Assembly (NCBI GenBank): GCA_022361535.1
Contig: JAKSAU010000799.1
Coordinates: 1-27,032 of the forward strand
Direction of reading: 5' to 3'
DNA from: Desulfobacterales bacterium
Lineage (GTDB): Bacteria > Desulfobacterota > Desulfobacteria > Desulfobacterales > Desulfobacteraceae
Length of the DNA stretch: 27,032 bases
Under the pieces are notes generated by a model that worked only from the letters and a program-made list of their open reading frames with translations, was not told the origin of the DNA and ran no database searches. A program made the translations under genes and the position numbers. Below are positions 7,845 through 16,160 of the stretch, in pieces (positions within the stretch are counted from its first letter, which is position 1; each line of letters begins with the position of its first letter).

Positions 7845-8474
7845 ATGGATAAAACACGAGCATTACAGATCCTGGGTTTAGGTTCCTCAGCAAACCGGTC
7901 AGAGGCAAAGTCCGCTTTCAGGGAACTGGCCAAAAAATTTCATCCGGACCGGTTTGCCCGTGATCCCAAAGGTGCTGCAGCTGCTGAAGTGAAAATGAAA
8001 GAGATCAATGCTGCATTCCATTTTATATCCCCGATATTACCTTCAGGCCCGTCCAATCCGGTTCGCCCAGATCCACAGCCTAAGAAAAAACGGTCCGGTT
8101 TATTTTCATCTTTTAGTACCGGATGGATGAAACGTAAAAAACAAGTAACCAGATCTAAACCTGGAACTCGTGCCGGAGCGCCCAAAACTGCCTCAGGTAA
8201 AGTGGCAACTCCCAAGAGCCGTGCATTTGACCCGCCACACAGAAAGAATCGTCCAAAGTTTGATACCCTGTTGAGGGGGCTTGGTGCAGGGCCTAAACCA
8301 AGAGTTTCTGTGGTACAGCGAAGAAATCAATCTGTGCCATTGTATGAAAATTATCATAAATACATGACCATGAAAAAAAAGATACAAAGCGCCCGGAACA
8401 GGTCAAAAAATATGGGGGTTGGCCGGGTGGAAAAAGTCAGTCCGGTACAAAAAGTATCTGGTATCGGAGGGTAA
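7845..8474 (+). CDS. J-domain (DnaJ-like) co-chaperone protein with basic C-terminus
   Basis: This 209-residue protein has an N-terminal J domain at about residues 3-62. It carries the hallmark His-Pro-Asp at 33-35 inside KKFHPDRF, preceded by a helix ending in AFRELAK, and followed by the helix EVKMKEINAAF. J domains stimulate the ATPase of a DnaK-type chaperone. The remaining ~145 residues are low-complexity and strongly basic (many Lys, Arg, Ser, Pro), with no zinc-finger or G/F region, so this is not DnaJ itself. The basic tail could bind nucleic acid or act as a client-targeting arm, but that is speculation. No membrane segment is visible. The start is preceded by a weak AAGG-type site. 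It ends 11 bases before the stop of the convergent phosphodiesterase gene. Confidence 0.85.
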   Translation: MDKTRALQILGLGSSANRSEAKSAFRELAKKFHPDRFARDPKGAAAAEVKMKEINAAFHFISPILPSGPSNPVRPDPQPKKKRSGLFSSFSTGWMKRKKQVTRSKPGTRAGAPKTASGKVATPKSRAFDPPHRKNRPKFDTLLRGLGAGPKPRVSVVQRRNQSVPLYENYHKYMTMKKKIQSARNRSKNMGVGRVEKVSPVQKVSGIGG

Positions 8475-8485
8475 TCGTTTAGAGT

Positions 8486-9001
8486 TTAGGAAAAATCTAT
8501 TGCTGCCAGCAGTTTTCCGGTATTAAGGGCTATCAGGCGGATACCTTTGGAATCAAGGACCCCATAGCTGGGCAGACTGTTCCTGGGCAAGACAATGGAA
8601 CCCGGGTTCATAAATATCTGGCCGTCAACCGTTTCAAGTTGGGGCAGGTGTGTATGTCCCTGGATGATAATATCTGTCGTTTCCGGGTGGTGTTTTAATT
8701 TATGGCCGTGATGGATGAAAATGTTCTTTCCAAGCGCTTTGAAAGTCAATTCATGGGAATATCCTTTGCAAAACCCTTCCACATCGCAATTTCCATAGAC
8801 ATAATAAAACGGAAAATCCAGGTTTTTTAAGTCAGAACGGATTAGCTCGGGAGAAAAATCCGGACTTGAGTAACTGCCGTATCTTGTATCAAACAAATCA
8901 CCGGCAACAGCAATTCCATCTCCCGGGTTTGCAAGGGCTTTGACTGTGAGCCAAGCAGTATGGCTGCCGTGAATGTCCGCAAAGATCAGCAGCCGATCCA
9001 T
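8486..9001 (-). CDS. yfcE: YfcE-type metallophosphoesterase (phosphodiesterase)
   Basis: This 171-residue protein is a compact calcineurin-like phosphoesterase of the MJ0936/YfcE type (E. coli YfcE is 184 aa). All dimetal motifs are in order: Asp9-x-His11 in FADIHG, Gly-Asp at 34-35 in GDLFD, Gly-Asn at 70-71 in YGNCD, HHGH at 97-100 and GHTH at 115-118. The C-terminal NPGSIVLPR stretch is also typical. E. coli YfcE hydrolyses artificial phosphodiesters and its physiological substrate is not established. The ATG at 9001 lies 2 bases beyond the stop of the M48 protease gene, so the two are almost certainly co-transcribed and perhaps translationally coupled. Confidence 0.9.
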   Translation of the reverse strand: MDRLLIFADIHGSHTAWLTVKALANPGDGIAVAGDLFDTRYGSYSSPDFSPELIRSDLKNLDFPFYYVYGNCDVEGFCKGYSHELTFKALGKNIFIHHGHKLKHHPETTDIIIQGHTHLPQLETVDGQIFMNPGSIVLPRNSLPSYGVLDSKGIRLIALNTGKLLAAIDFS

Positions 9002-9003
9002 TG

Positions 9004-10260
9004 CTAACCCTTATCCCGGATTTTTCCCAGTGCATAGATTCGTTCCAGCACCGGTGGATGAGAATAGTTTAAAAAAACATAAAACGGATGAGGGGTCAGG
9101 TTGGATAAATTTTGGGCGCTGAGTTTTTTCAAAGCTGAGACCAGGGCTTGGGGGGCTTTGGTCGTTAAAGCGGCAAACCGGTCTGCTTCATACTCATCCT
9201 TCCTGGAAAAAAATTGCATAACAATGGAGACAACAAGGTCTATAGGAGAAAAAAGTATGCTGAAAAATATGAGTCCTGCATATACAGATGGTGTGTCTAC
9301 ATAAAATGCCTGGAAAAGACCTTCATGGGAGATGAACAAAGACAGCAGGTAAAAAATGATACCCATCTGAGCAATGCCGAAAATCAACCTGCGCTGGATA
9401 TGCTTTTTCTTATAGTGTCCCATTTCATGGGCCAATACCGCCAGAAGCTCGTCTGCTTCCTGCTCTTTGATCAGGGTATCATAGAGAACAATACGCTTGT
9501 TTTTCCCAAAACCTGTGAAAAACGCATTGGACTTGGTACTGCGTTTGGAGCCGTCCATAACAAAAATTTGGGTCAAAGGAAAATCAATGGAACGGGCATA
9601 GGCAAATAACTTATCTTTTAAATCTCCGTCTTCAAGCGGTGTAAACTTATTAAATAGAGGCATTATCCAGGTGGGAACAATGTACTGGACGGCCAAAAGA
9701 AAACATGTAGTCACTGCCCAGCAGATAATCCAGGCCCAGTGGCCTGTACTTTCCAGAAACCAGAATATTGCTGAAAGCAGTGCTGTTCCTAAAGCTAATG
9801 ATAAAAGAACGGATTTTACCAGATCCTGAATAAAAAGTGCTGGTGTGGTTTTATTAAATCCGAATCGCTCTTCAATTACAAATGTGGAGTATAATGAAAA
9901 AGGAAGGGATATGACAAATTTTAAACCAGCCAGAATACCGGTGAACAAGAGGCCTGTTAAAATAGTAGACAGGCCCAATGTTCTGACAAAATTATCAAGA
10001 AAACCAAAACCGCCCAAAAACCAGAAGGCCAAGAGCAGCACAAGGTCTATTCCTGATGTAATAAGGCCGAACCTGGTTGTTGCTTTTAGGTAAGCTTGTG
10101 AACGTTGATACCTATCTGTATCATAAACGTCGGTAAACTGTTCAGGCAGGTTGGTTGTCAGGTTGCCGATGTTCAGATAGTCGGCCAGCAAGTTCATCAA
10201 AAAACTGATGACAAGTGTCGCCAAGATGATGACGGTTATAGCTTGCTCGCTCAGCAACAT
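9004..10260 (-). CDS. Ste24/CAAX-type M48 zinc metalloprotease, integral membrane
   Basis: The protein is 418 residues from the ATG at 10260 (an upstream TTG at 10266 would add two). It has several hydrophobic membrane helices, including ITVIILATLVISFLMNLL at the N-terminus, and the Ste24 family landmark region SLYSTFVIEERFGFNKTTP. The zinc site is HEMGH (~278-282), with the third ligand Glu in DEYEADRFA (~356). Length and layout fit the Ste24 endopeptidase type (about 420 aa) better than the shorter HtpX. Bacteria lack prenylated CAAX proteins, so its role here is probably membrane-protein quality control (inference). It follows ihfA by about 16 bases and precedes the YfcE-like gene by 2, forming an operon. 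Confidence 0.9.
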   Translation of the reverse strand: MLLSEQAITVIILATLVISFLMNLLADYLNIGNLTTNLPEQFTDVYDTDRYQRSQAYLKATTRFGLITSGIDLVLLLAFWFLGGFGFLDNFVRTLGLSTILTGLLFTGILAGLKFVISLPFSLYSTFVIEERFGFNKTTPALFIQDLVKSVLLSLALGTALLSAIFWFLESTGHWAWIICWAVTTCFLLAVQYIVPTWIMPLFNKFTPLEDGDLKDKLFAYARSIDFPLTQIFVMDGSKRSTKSNAFFTGFGKNKRIVLYDTLIKEQEADELLAVLAHEMGHYKKKHIQRRLIFGIAQMGIIFYLLSLFISHEGLFQAFYVDTPSVYAGLIFFSILFSPIDLVVSIVMQFFSRKDEYEADRFAALTTKAPQALVSALKKLSAQNLSNLTPHPFYVFLNYSHPPVLERIYALGKIRDKG

Positions 10261-10276
10261 CGGCAATGGCCTGGTA

Positions 10277-10558
10277 TCATGAGTTGATCATTTCCCTAAG
10301 TTTTCCCGAACATTTGAAAGTGACAACTCGTCTTGCAGGAAGGGTCATCTCTTCGTCCGTTGCAGGATTACGCCCTTTTCTTGCTTTTTTTTCATTGACA
10401 CAAAATTTGCCGAATCCGCTGATCATAATATCTTCACCGTTTTCTATGGTTTCTTTGATGATTTCAAGAAACTCTTCCATAACTTCATAGGTTGCGGTTC
10501 TGGACAGGTTCAGTTCGTCTTGTATCTTCTCTGCAATAATGGTCTTAGTTAATGCCAT
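10277..10558 (-). CDS. ihfA: Integration host factor alpha subunit (HU/IHF family)
   Basis: This 93-residue protein has the typical HU/IHF fold. The body ISGFGKFCVNEKKARKGRNP is followed by the arm with its GRNPATDEEM turn and ARRVVTFKCSGKL strand. The opening MALTKTIIAEKIQDELNLS and RRVVTF resemble IHF-alpha more than HU. IHF binds specific sites and bends DNA sharply, assisting sigma-54 promoters, recombination and replication; the alanine dehydrogenase promoter in this window could be a client. AGGAG lies about 11 bases before the ATG, a rather long spacing. It is the first gene of a minus-strand cluster with the Ste24-like protease and the YfcE-like enzyme. HU-type annotation is the alternative. 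Confidence 0.85.
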   Translation of the reverse strand: MALTKTIIAEKIQDELNLSRTATYEVMEEFLEIIKETIENGEDIMISGFGKFCVNEKKARKGRNPATDEEMTLPARRVVTFKCSGKLREMINS

Positions 10559-10625
10559 AATAAATCTTTACTCCTGCTACACACAAAGGGCGCTTCGTCA
10601 AATGATTAACAAAAAATAAAGTGGT

Positions 10626-10655
10626 AAAATACTTTAAAACCCGGTGGCTTGTCAA
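10626..10655 (-). promoter_or_regulatory. Sigma-70-type promoter for ihfA operon
   Basis: On the minus strand a perfect -35 TTGACA (10655-10650) is followed after 18 bases by TATTTT (10631-10626) as -10. It predicts a transcript start near 10619 and a leader of about 60 bases before the ihfA ATG at 10558. Confidence 0.6.
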
Positions 10656-10701
10656 GTGTGGAAACAATGAGAGAAAAGGAAGGCATCTGTAACCGTCAAA
10701 A

Positions 10702-12765
10702 TCACGCTGGCAGAAGCTGGTGAAGGGCCTGGGAAATATTGTCCATCGTGATCGGTTTGGGTAAGACTGCGTCAATTCCTTCTGGTGTAGCTTTCTGGGC
10801 TTTTACAATATTTGAAAATCCGGTAGCGAGAATGACTGGTATACCGGGATTAATTTTTTTAATTCTTTTGGCAAGTTCCGATCCGTGGATGTCGGGCATG
10901 GTCATGTCAGTAATAACAATATCAAACCGTTCAGGACGTTCCTTGATTGCTTCAAGTCCTGACAGAGGATTATCTGTGGCCATAACCTTATACCCCAGTT
11001 TTTCCAACATCATCCTGCCGATGTCCACTAACATTGGTTCGTCGTCAATGAATAACACACTGGCTTTTCCCTTTATTATGGGTGACTGGTATGCAGGAAC
11101 CTTGGTCTCTGTTGGGATGTGTTGAGGGAAAAATAAGGTGAAAATAGTGCCTTTGCCGGGACTTGTGTCAATGGTTATCGCTCCGTTAAATCGACTGACA
11201 ATGCCGTGTACGACAGACAATCCCAATCCGGTTCCATCTCCTCGTTTTTTTGTTGTGAAATAAGGGTGAAATATTTTGTCTAACGTGTCTGATTCGATTC
11301 CCTTTCCTGTATCTTTTACACAGATGGTAACATAATCGCCGTAATCCAGGTCAAGGGCGGGCCCCCGGGTATGGTTTTCCGGGGTAAGTGTCACAGGCTT
11401 TAAAGCAATGGTTATTTCTCCTATATCAGTCTCAATGGCCTGCCTGGCGTTGGTGCAAAGGTTCATGATCACCTGGTGGATTTGCGACGGGTCTGCCTGG
11501 ATATGGCCACTGTCGGGGGTTACCTCAGTGATTAGTTTAATGGAACTTGGGATAGTGGCTTTGAGAAGTTTATATGTCTCATCCACAATTTGTGACGGAT
11601 CAGTCATCATTTTTGGGGAAGTACTTTCACGTTGTCTGCTGAAATCAAGGATTTGGAGAATCAGATTTTTAGCCCGGTTACATCCCGCAATAATGTGGCC
11701 GGCACGAGTGTGGGCTGGTGTATTGTCTTCAAGATCAAATTGGAGCAATTGGGCATACCCGAGAATTCCTCCTAATATGTTGTTAAAATCATGGGCAATC
11801 CCACCGGCAAGTGTGCCCATTGCTTCGAGACGCTGGGCATGCCTCAATTGGGCGATGAGTTCTTTTTTTTCCATTTCAGACAGAACTAAATCCGTAATGT
11901 CTTTTTCAGCTCCCCTGTACCCTAAAAGTTCCCCCTTAGTATCGTATAAAGGTTTTCCTGAGGTTAGATAGTACTTTATCTGACCGTTTTTATGGTACCG
12001 CGAAATTTCGATATTAAGGAAGCCTTTGTTCTTTTTCATTTGATTTTGGATGTCTGGCCAGATACTTTCAAGGCATTCTTTAGTCATAGATGACTCAAAA
12101 GATTGACCAGTCAGTTCTTTTGCCGAAAAACCCGTAATGGTCTTGGTGTCACCTGATATGCGAGAAAACGTGCCGGTATGATCTGTCTGCCAGACCAAAT
12201 CTCCAATATGGTCAAGCAGATCTTTTAGCTGTTCTTCTTTTTCCTTAAGCTCTTTTTCAATTTTTTGTCTGTGATTTAGTTCCGCTTCAAGATCCCAGTG
12301 TGTTTTAAAAGTTCGAATCGCTTTTTTTACAAGGATTAGCAGTTTTTGCCAGGTAGCGTCTTTTTTGTATAAAAAATCGTTAATATCGTAGGAGTCAATA
12401 AGATCGTATTCAGTAGTAAGATCTGAATTCCCGGTAAAAACAGCAATCTGAATTTTAGAGTTTTTTTGGGTGTTGCGAATCCAGTGAATCAGTTCCAATC
12501 CATCGTTTTCTGTTTTAAGAGCGATATCTAATAGTACAAGCGCAGTTGTTGTCCGGGCTTTGAGCACCTGCCTGGCCTGGTCTGCATTATGTGCGTGGTG
12601 AATCCGGATTTTTTTTCCTGCAAAACATACATCTTTCAACGCCTGGGTTGTAACGTCATGAACAGCAGGGACATCGTCGACAACTAATACATCCCAAAAT
12701 AATTCTCCGATTTGAGAATCATTAAGGAATTTGGTATTATGACCGTCTAAATCCAATATACCCAT
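10702..12765 (-). CDS. Hybrid sensor histidine kinase: REC - PAS - HisKA - HATPase - REC
   Basis: This is a 687-residue cytoplasmic protein with no membrane helix. The N-terminal receiver domain (~25-150) has VLVVDD and phosphoacceptor Asp80 in LVLLDIAL. A coiled-coil linker leads to a PAS domain (~180-295, DLLDHIGDLVWQTDHTGTF). The kinase core has the H-box GGIAHDFNNIL (His325), N-box NLCTNARQAI, and G-boxes KDTGKGI and GTGLGLSVV. The C-terminal receiver (~560-687) has IDDE, Asp620 in ITDMTMPD and the conserved Lys in LPKPI. The N-terminal receiver closely resembles that of the HD-GYP protein at 14312 (V-D-D-x3-V-H-D-x-T near its start). This suggests common ancestry and possibly the same pathway. 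The signal is unknown. The gene is divergent from purB; no clear ribosome-binding site precedes the ATG. Confidence 0.93.
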   Translation of the reverse strand: MGILDLDGHNTKFLNDSQIGELFWDVLVVDDVPAVHDVTTQALKDVCFAGKKIRIHHAHNADQARQVLKARTTTALVLLDIALKTENDGLELIHWIRNTQKNSKIQIAVFTGNSDLTTEYDLIDSYDINDFLYKKDATWQKLLILVKKAIRTFKTHWDLEAELNHRQKIEKELKEKEEQLKDLLDHIGDLVWQTDHTGTFSRISGDTKTITGFSAKELTGQSFESSMTKECLESIWPDIQNQMKKNKGFLNIEISRYHKNGQIKYYLTSGKPLYDTKGELLGYRGAEKDITDLVLSEMEKKELIAQLRHAQRLEAMGTLAGGIAHDFNNILGGILGYAQLLQFDLEDNTPAHTRAGHIIAGCNRAKNLILQILDFSRQRESTSPKMMTDPSQIVDETYKLLKATIPSSIKLITEVTPDSGHIQADPSQIHQVIMNLCTNARQAIETDIGEITIALKPVTLTPENHTRGPALDLDYGDYVTICVKDTGKGIESDTLDKIFHPYFTTKKRGDGTGLGLSVVHGIVSRFNGAITIDTSPGKGTIFTLFFPQHIPTETKVPAYQSPIIKGKASVLFIDDEPMLVDIGRMMLEKLGYKVMATDNPLSGLEAIKERPERFDIVITDMTMPDIHGSELAKRIKKINPGIPVILATGFSNIVKAQKATPEGIDAVLPKPITMDNISQALHQLLPA

Positions 12766-12876
12766 GGGATAGCGCTTGTTTTAGATTGTTAATTGTCAGA
12801 GAGTCTGGTATTTGTAATGGGGAAAACGCTTACAAGTGTAATCGTATTGGTAGTAAAAGTCAAATAAATGTAATAG

Positions 12877-12900
12877 GTTGGCCTAATCATGTCGGCCAAC
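12877..12900. promoter_or_regulatory. Inverted repeat in purB leader
   Basis: GTTGGCC (12877-12883) and GGCCAAC (12894-12900) form a perfect 7-bp inverted repeat with a 10-base spacer. It ends just before the purB ribosome-binding site (GGAG at 12910-12913). It could be an operator or a leader hairpin affecting translation; there is no terminator T-run. Confidence 0.4.
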
Positions 12901-12918
12901 GTTTCATATGGAGAAAGC

Positions 12919-14295
12919 ATGACAAAGGTTTCATCTATCACCCCGTTGGATGGGCGTTATGCCCGCTTAACAGGAGAACTTGCAGAAATATTCAGCGAAT
13001 TCGGACTTATTCGTCATCGGGTACATGTAGAACTTGAGTGGTTGAAATTTATCATCACAGATCTGAAGCTTCACCAGGTTGCCGGAGACACATCAGTACC
13101 GGATCTGACTGAACTGGATAAAATCACAGAAAACTTCAATACTGAAGATGCCCAGCGGGTTAAAGAGATCGAAGCTAAAACAAATCATGATGTCAAAGCG
13201 GTTGAGTACTTTATCAAGGAAAAGCTGGATGCAGCCGGATTATCTTCCATACGTGAATGGGTGCATTTTTCATGTACATCTGAAGATATAAATAATACGT
13301 CCTATGGCCTGATGCTCAACAAGGGTAAAGATCTTGTTGTTGAATTGCTTAAAACATATGTTACTGCTCTTGAAGAGAAGGCAAAAGATTACAAAAGCAT
13401 TCCAATGATGTCCCGGACCCATGGCCAGCCAGCCACTCCGACAACCGTGGGCAAAGAGTTTATCAATTATGCCTGGCGTATGAATCAGGAAATTGCATTC
13501 CTGGAAGGTAAAAGAGTCCAAGCAAAAATAAACGGCGCCACCGGGAATTACAATGCCCATCTGTTTGCCTTTCCTGATGTGGACTGGGTCGCTGCCTCAC
13601 AACGGTTTATCAAGAACCATTTGAACCTTGAACCGATTCTATTTACCACCCAGATCAACCCGAATACTGCCCTGTCTCAGGTGCTGCACTCTATGATAAG
13701 GGCTGCGGCTGTTATGATCGATTTTGACCGCGATATGTGGGGGTATATCAGCCTGGGCTATTTCAAGCAGCGGGTTAAAAAAGGGGAGACCGGATCTTCT
13801 ACCATGCCACATAAGGTCAACCCAATCGATTTTGAAAACAGTGAAGGAAATATGGGAATAGGCATTTCCATGATGGAACACTTGGCGGTGAAACTACAGA
13901 AATCTCGCTTCCAGAGAGATCTAAGCGACAGTACAGTCCTGCGCAGCCTGGGATCAGCCTTTGGGTATTTTTCCATAGGCGTAAAAAATGCACTAAAGGG
14001 ATTATCTAAAGTGGACTTGAACCAGGAAGTACTTGCCAAGGATTTGGACGATAACCAGGAACTTTTAGCTGAACCTTTCCAGACCGTAATGAGAGTTTAT
14101 GGCGAGGAAAATCCTTATGAGCGGTTAAAAGATCTGACCCGGGGTCATAAAATCGGAAAAGACGATTTGACCGGGTTTGTAAACAGCCTTGAAAAGGTAC
14201 CGTCCAATGTGAAAGAACGCATGGAACAATTGAGCCCTGACACCTATGTCGGACTGGCTGAAAAATTGGTAGACGAATACTTTAAGGGGAACTGA
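12919..14295 (+). CDS. purB: Adenylosuccinate lyase
   Basis: The product is 458 residues from the ATG at 12919, close to E. coli PurB (456). An in-frame ATG at 12889 would add ten residues, but GGAG six bases before 12919 and the opening SSITPLDGRYA settle the start. PurB acts twice in purine synthesis, splitting SAICAR and adenylosuccinate, each time releasing fumarate. The fumarase/aspartase superfamily signature is SSTMPHKVNPIDFEN (~residue 290), and the conserved SRTHGQPATPTTVGKEF and HFSCTSEDINN regions are also present. Residue order and length indicate the E. coli-like long form. It is followed after 16 bases by the HD-GYP regulator and is probably co-transcribed with it, an unusual partner for a purine gene. 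Confidence 0.95.
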   Translation: MTKVSSITPLDGRYARLTGELAEIFSEFGLIRHRVHVELEWLKFIITDLKLHQVAGDTSVPDLTELDKITENFNTEDAQRVKEIEAKTNHDVKAVEYFIKEKLDAAGLSSIREWVHFSCTSEDINNTSYGLMLNKGKDLVVELLKTYVTALEEKAKDYKSIPMMSRTHGQPATPTTVGKEFINYAWRMNQEIAFLEGKRVQAKINGATGNYNAHLFAFPDVDWVAASQRFIKNHLNLEPILFTTQINPNTALSQVLHSMIRAAAVMIDFDRDMWGYISLGYFKQRVKKGETGSSTMPHKVNPIDFENSEGNMGIGISMMEHLAVKLQKSRFQRDLSDSTVLRSLGSAFGYFSIGVKNALKGLSKVDLNQEVLAKDLDDNQELLAEPFQTVMRVYGEENPYERLKDLTRGHKIGKDDLTGFVNSLEKVPSNVKERMEQLSPDTYVGLAEKLVDEYFKGN

Positions 14296-14311
14296 GAGGA
14301 GATAGGCATCA

Positions 14312-15880
14312 ATGGGGCTGAGTTTCCAAAAGGATGGTGATGGACCTCTTGAATTTGCCGGAGAAGAAACCGGCAATGATCAGGAGGGCCGGGATCCGTT
14401 GAAAAACGGGGACGATTGGAAAATTCTAGTGGTGGACGATGAGGCGGATGTCCACGACATTACCCGGATAACCTTGAAAGGATTTACATTCCTGGGCCGG
14501 GATATCCAGATACTCAGTGCTTTTAGTGGAGACGACGTCAAGGATCTCCTTGAACGTCATGATGATATTGCCATGATCATCATGGATGTGGTCATGGAAG
14601 AGGAAGATACCGGCCTCAAGCTGGTGGAGTATATCCGGGATACCATGGGCAATAGTTCCGTCCGCATTGTTTTAAGGACGGGGCAGCCCGGTAAAGCTCC
14701 TGAGCACACAGTCATTTCACAATATGATATCAATGAGTACCGTACCAAGCCGGAATTTACGGCACAACGGCTGTTTACCAGCGTAACAGCTTGTCTGAGG
14801 GCTTATGACAGCCTGAAAACTATTGAAAGAAACCGGGATGGTCTTGAAGCGATTATCCGGTCTACCTCCCTGGTGTTTAAAAATACATCTTTTAATGCCT
14901 TTGGTAACCAGGTTCTTGAACAATTGAGTCAGATTCTCAAGTTTAAAACTCAAGTTGGAATTTCTGCAGGTTATTTTATTGGATTTCCCGCTGGTAAAGT
15001 GCTGATGATTTCCGGAAACGGGGACCTTGCCGATATGGACGGCACACCCATTGAAGATTTGCTCCCGGATTATGCACTTTCAGAATATGACCGGTTATAT
15101 CGCGACGGGGGGGAGCTTTTCATTGAGGATATTTACATTGGTGTATTTAAAACCAAAGAAGGGTTTACAAGTGTCCTATACCTGGAGCAGGCAAACCTGC
15201 TGTGTTCCGAAGAGCAGTATCTGTTAAGAATCTATGCCAATAATGTCTCCATCGGGTTTGACAACATCAGTCTTGCACGGGAGATCATCAATACCCAAAA
15301 AGAGGTTATCCTGATATTGGGTGAAGTGGTGGAAACCCGTTCCCAGGAAACCGCCAACCATGTTACCCGTGTAGCTGAAGTCTGCTATCTTTTGGCAAAA
15401 AAATACGGGCTTGATGACGAGCAGGCGGAGCTGCTTCGGCTTGCAGCCCCCATGCATGATGTTGGCAAGATCGGTGTGTCCGAGGCAATCCTTAATAAGC
15501 CTGGCAAGCTGACTGCTGAAGAATTTGAAAAAATAAAATCTCATGCCCGTATCGGGTATGAGATTTTGAGTAAATCCAACCGTTCCATTATGAAAACTGC
15601 AGCGATTACCGCATTAGAGCACCATGAAAGATGGGACGGAAACGGATATCCCAGAGGGCTTAAAGGTAACGATATTCATATTTTTGGTAGAATTGCCGCT
15701 ATTGCGGATGTGTTTGATGCCTTAAGTCACAAACGGTGCTATAAGGAAGCCTGGCCCATGGAAAAAATTGTAGAAACCTTTAAACGGGATGCGGGTTCTC
15801 ATTTTGATCCTAACCTCACGGCTTTATTCCTTGATAATCTGGATGAGTTTTATGGTATTAACCGCCGGTTTCCAGAATAA
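14312..15880 (+). CDS. Response regulator with DUF3369-like middle domain and HD-GYP phosphodiesterase domain
   Basis: This is a 522-residue cytoplasmic protein. A receiver domain (~35-165) has ILVVDDEADVHD and phosphoacceptor Asp92 in IIMDVVM. The middle domain (~170-325) has a GAF-like pattern consistent with DUF3369. The HD-GYP domain (~330-515) carries HVTRVAEVC (350-358), MHDVGKIG (381-388), HHERWDGNGYPRG (437-449) and IADVFDAL, so the metal ligands and the GYP motif are intact. Such enzymes hydrolyse cyclic di-GMP. AGGAG about 10 bases before the ATG supports the start. The receiver resembles the N-terminal receiver of the hybrid kinase on the other side of purB, a plausible phosphodonor (inference). 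Confidence 0.92.
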   Translation: MGLSFQKDGDGPLEFAGEETGNDQEGRDPLKNGDDWKILVVDDEADVHDITRITLKGFTFLGRDIQILSAFSGDDVKDLLERHDDIAMIIMDVVMEEEDTGLKLVEYIRDTMGNSSVRIVLRTGQPGKAPEHTVISQYDINEYRTKPEFTAQRLFTSVTACLRAYDSLKTIERNRDGLEAIIRSTSLVFKNTSFNAFGNQVLEQLSQILKFKTQVGISAGYFIGFPAGKVLMISGNGDLADMDGTPIEDLLPDYALSEYDRLYRDGGELFIEDIYIGVFKTKEGFTSVLYLEQANLLCSEEQYLLRIYANNVSIGFDNISLAREIINTQKEVILILGEVVETRSQETANHVTRVAEVCYLLAKKYGLDDEQAELLRLAAPMHDVGKIGVSEAILNKPGKLTAEEFEKIKSHARIGYEILSKSNRSIMKTAAITALEHHERWDGNGYPRGLKGNDIHIFGRIAAIADVFDALSHKRCYKEAWPMEKIVETFKRDAGSHFDPNLTALFLDNLDEFYGINRRFPE

Positions 15881-16077
15881 TGGAAACTTTTGTAACCACT
15901 GGTTTGATTAAGTTCCAATTTTTCATCTGATTCTGCCGTATTTCTTTTTCTACTGGTTTGTTTTGTTTCCACTTGCTCGTTTTCAAATGCGTTTTCACCT
16001 GATTTAGTTCCTGCCTTAACCTGTGAATTGCCTTTAAATTAGAGCTTCTCCAGTATTTGACAGTATTCTTTTAGACC
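15881..16077. other. Strand-skewed intergenic region, no convincing gene
   Basis: The plus strand is strongly pyrimidine-rich. On the minus strand, 16038-15853 is open for 62 codons in a hydrophilic, Glu/Lys/Thr/Asn-rich frame, but it has no start codon or ribosome-binding site and overlaps the end of the HD-GYP gene. It may be a gene remnant or a compositional accident. Confidence 0.3.
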
Positions 16078-16093
16078 TGGCAAGGTCTTTGCA
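16078..16093 (+). promoter_or_regulatory. Sigma-54 (RpoN) -24/-12 promoter for alanine dehydrogenase
   Basis: TGGCAAGGTCTTTGCA agrees with the sigma-54 consensus TGGCACGRNNNTTGCW at all fixed positions but one (A instead of C at the sixth). The GG and GC elements have the required spacing. The start of transcription would be near 16104, 57 bases before the ald ATG. The -24 element overlaps a small AGACCT/AGGTCT inverted repeat (16073-16088). Sigma-54 control implies an enhancer-binding activator; none is identified in the window. Confidence 0.65.
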
Positions 16094-16160
16094 ATTAAAG
16101 CGCTGAGAATTGATGGGAGAAAACCAAAATAACCTTATAAATTATTTTAAGGAGGCAAAA

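Noticed and set aside
11408..11971. 187-codon plus-strand frame
   Set aside because: It is antisense to the kinase core of the hybrid histidine kinase; its sequence has no recognisable motif.
16073..16088. AGACCT/AGGTCT hairpin as a terminator for the HD-GYP gene
   Set aside because: The stem is only 6 bp with three T after it, and the same bases form the -24 element of a good sigma-54 promoter.
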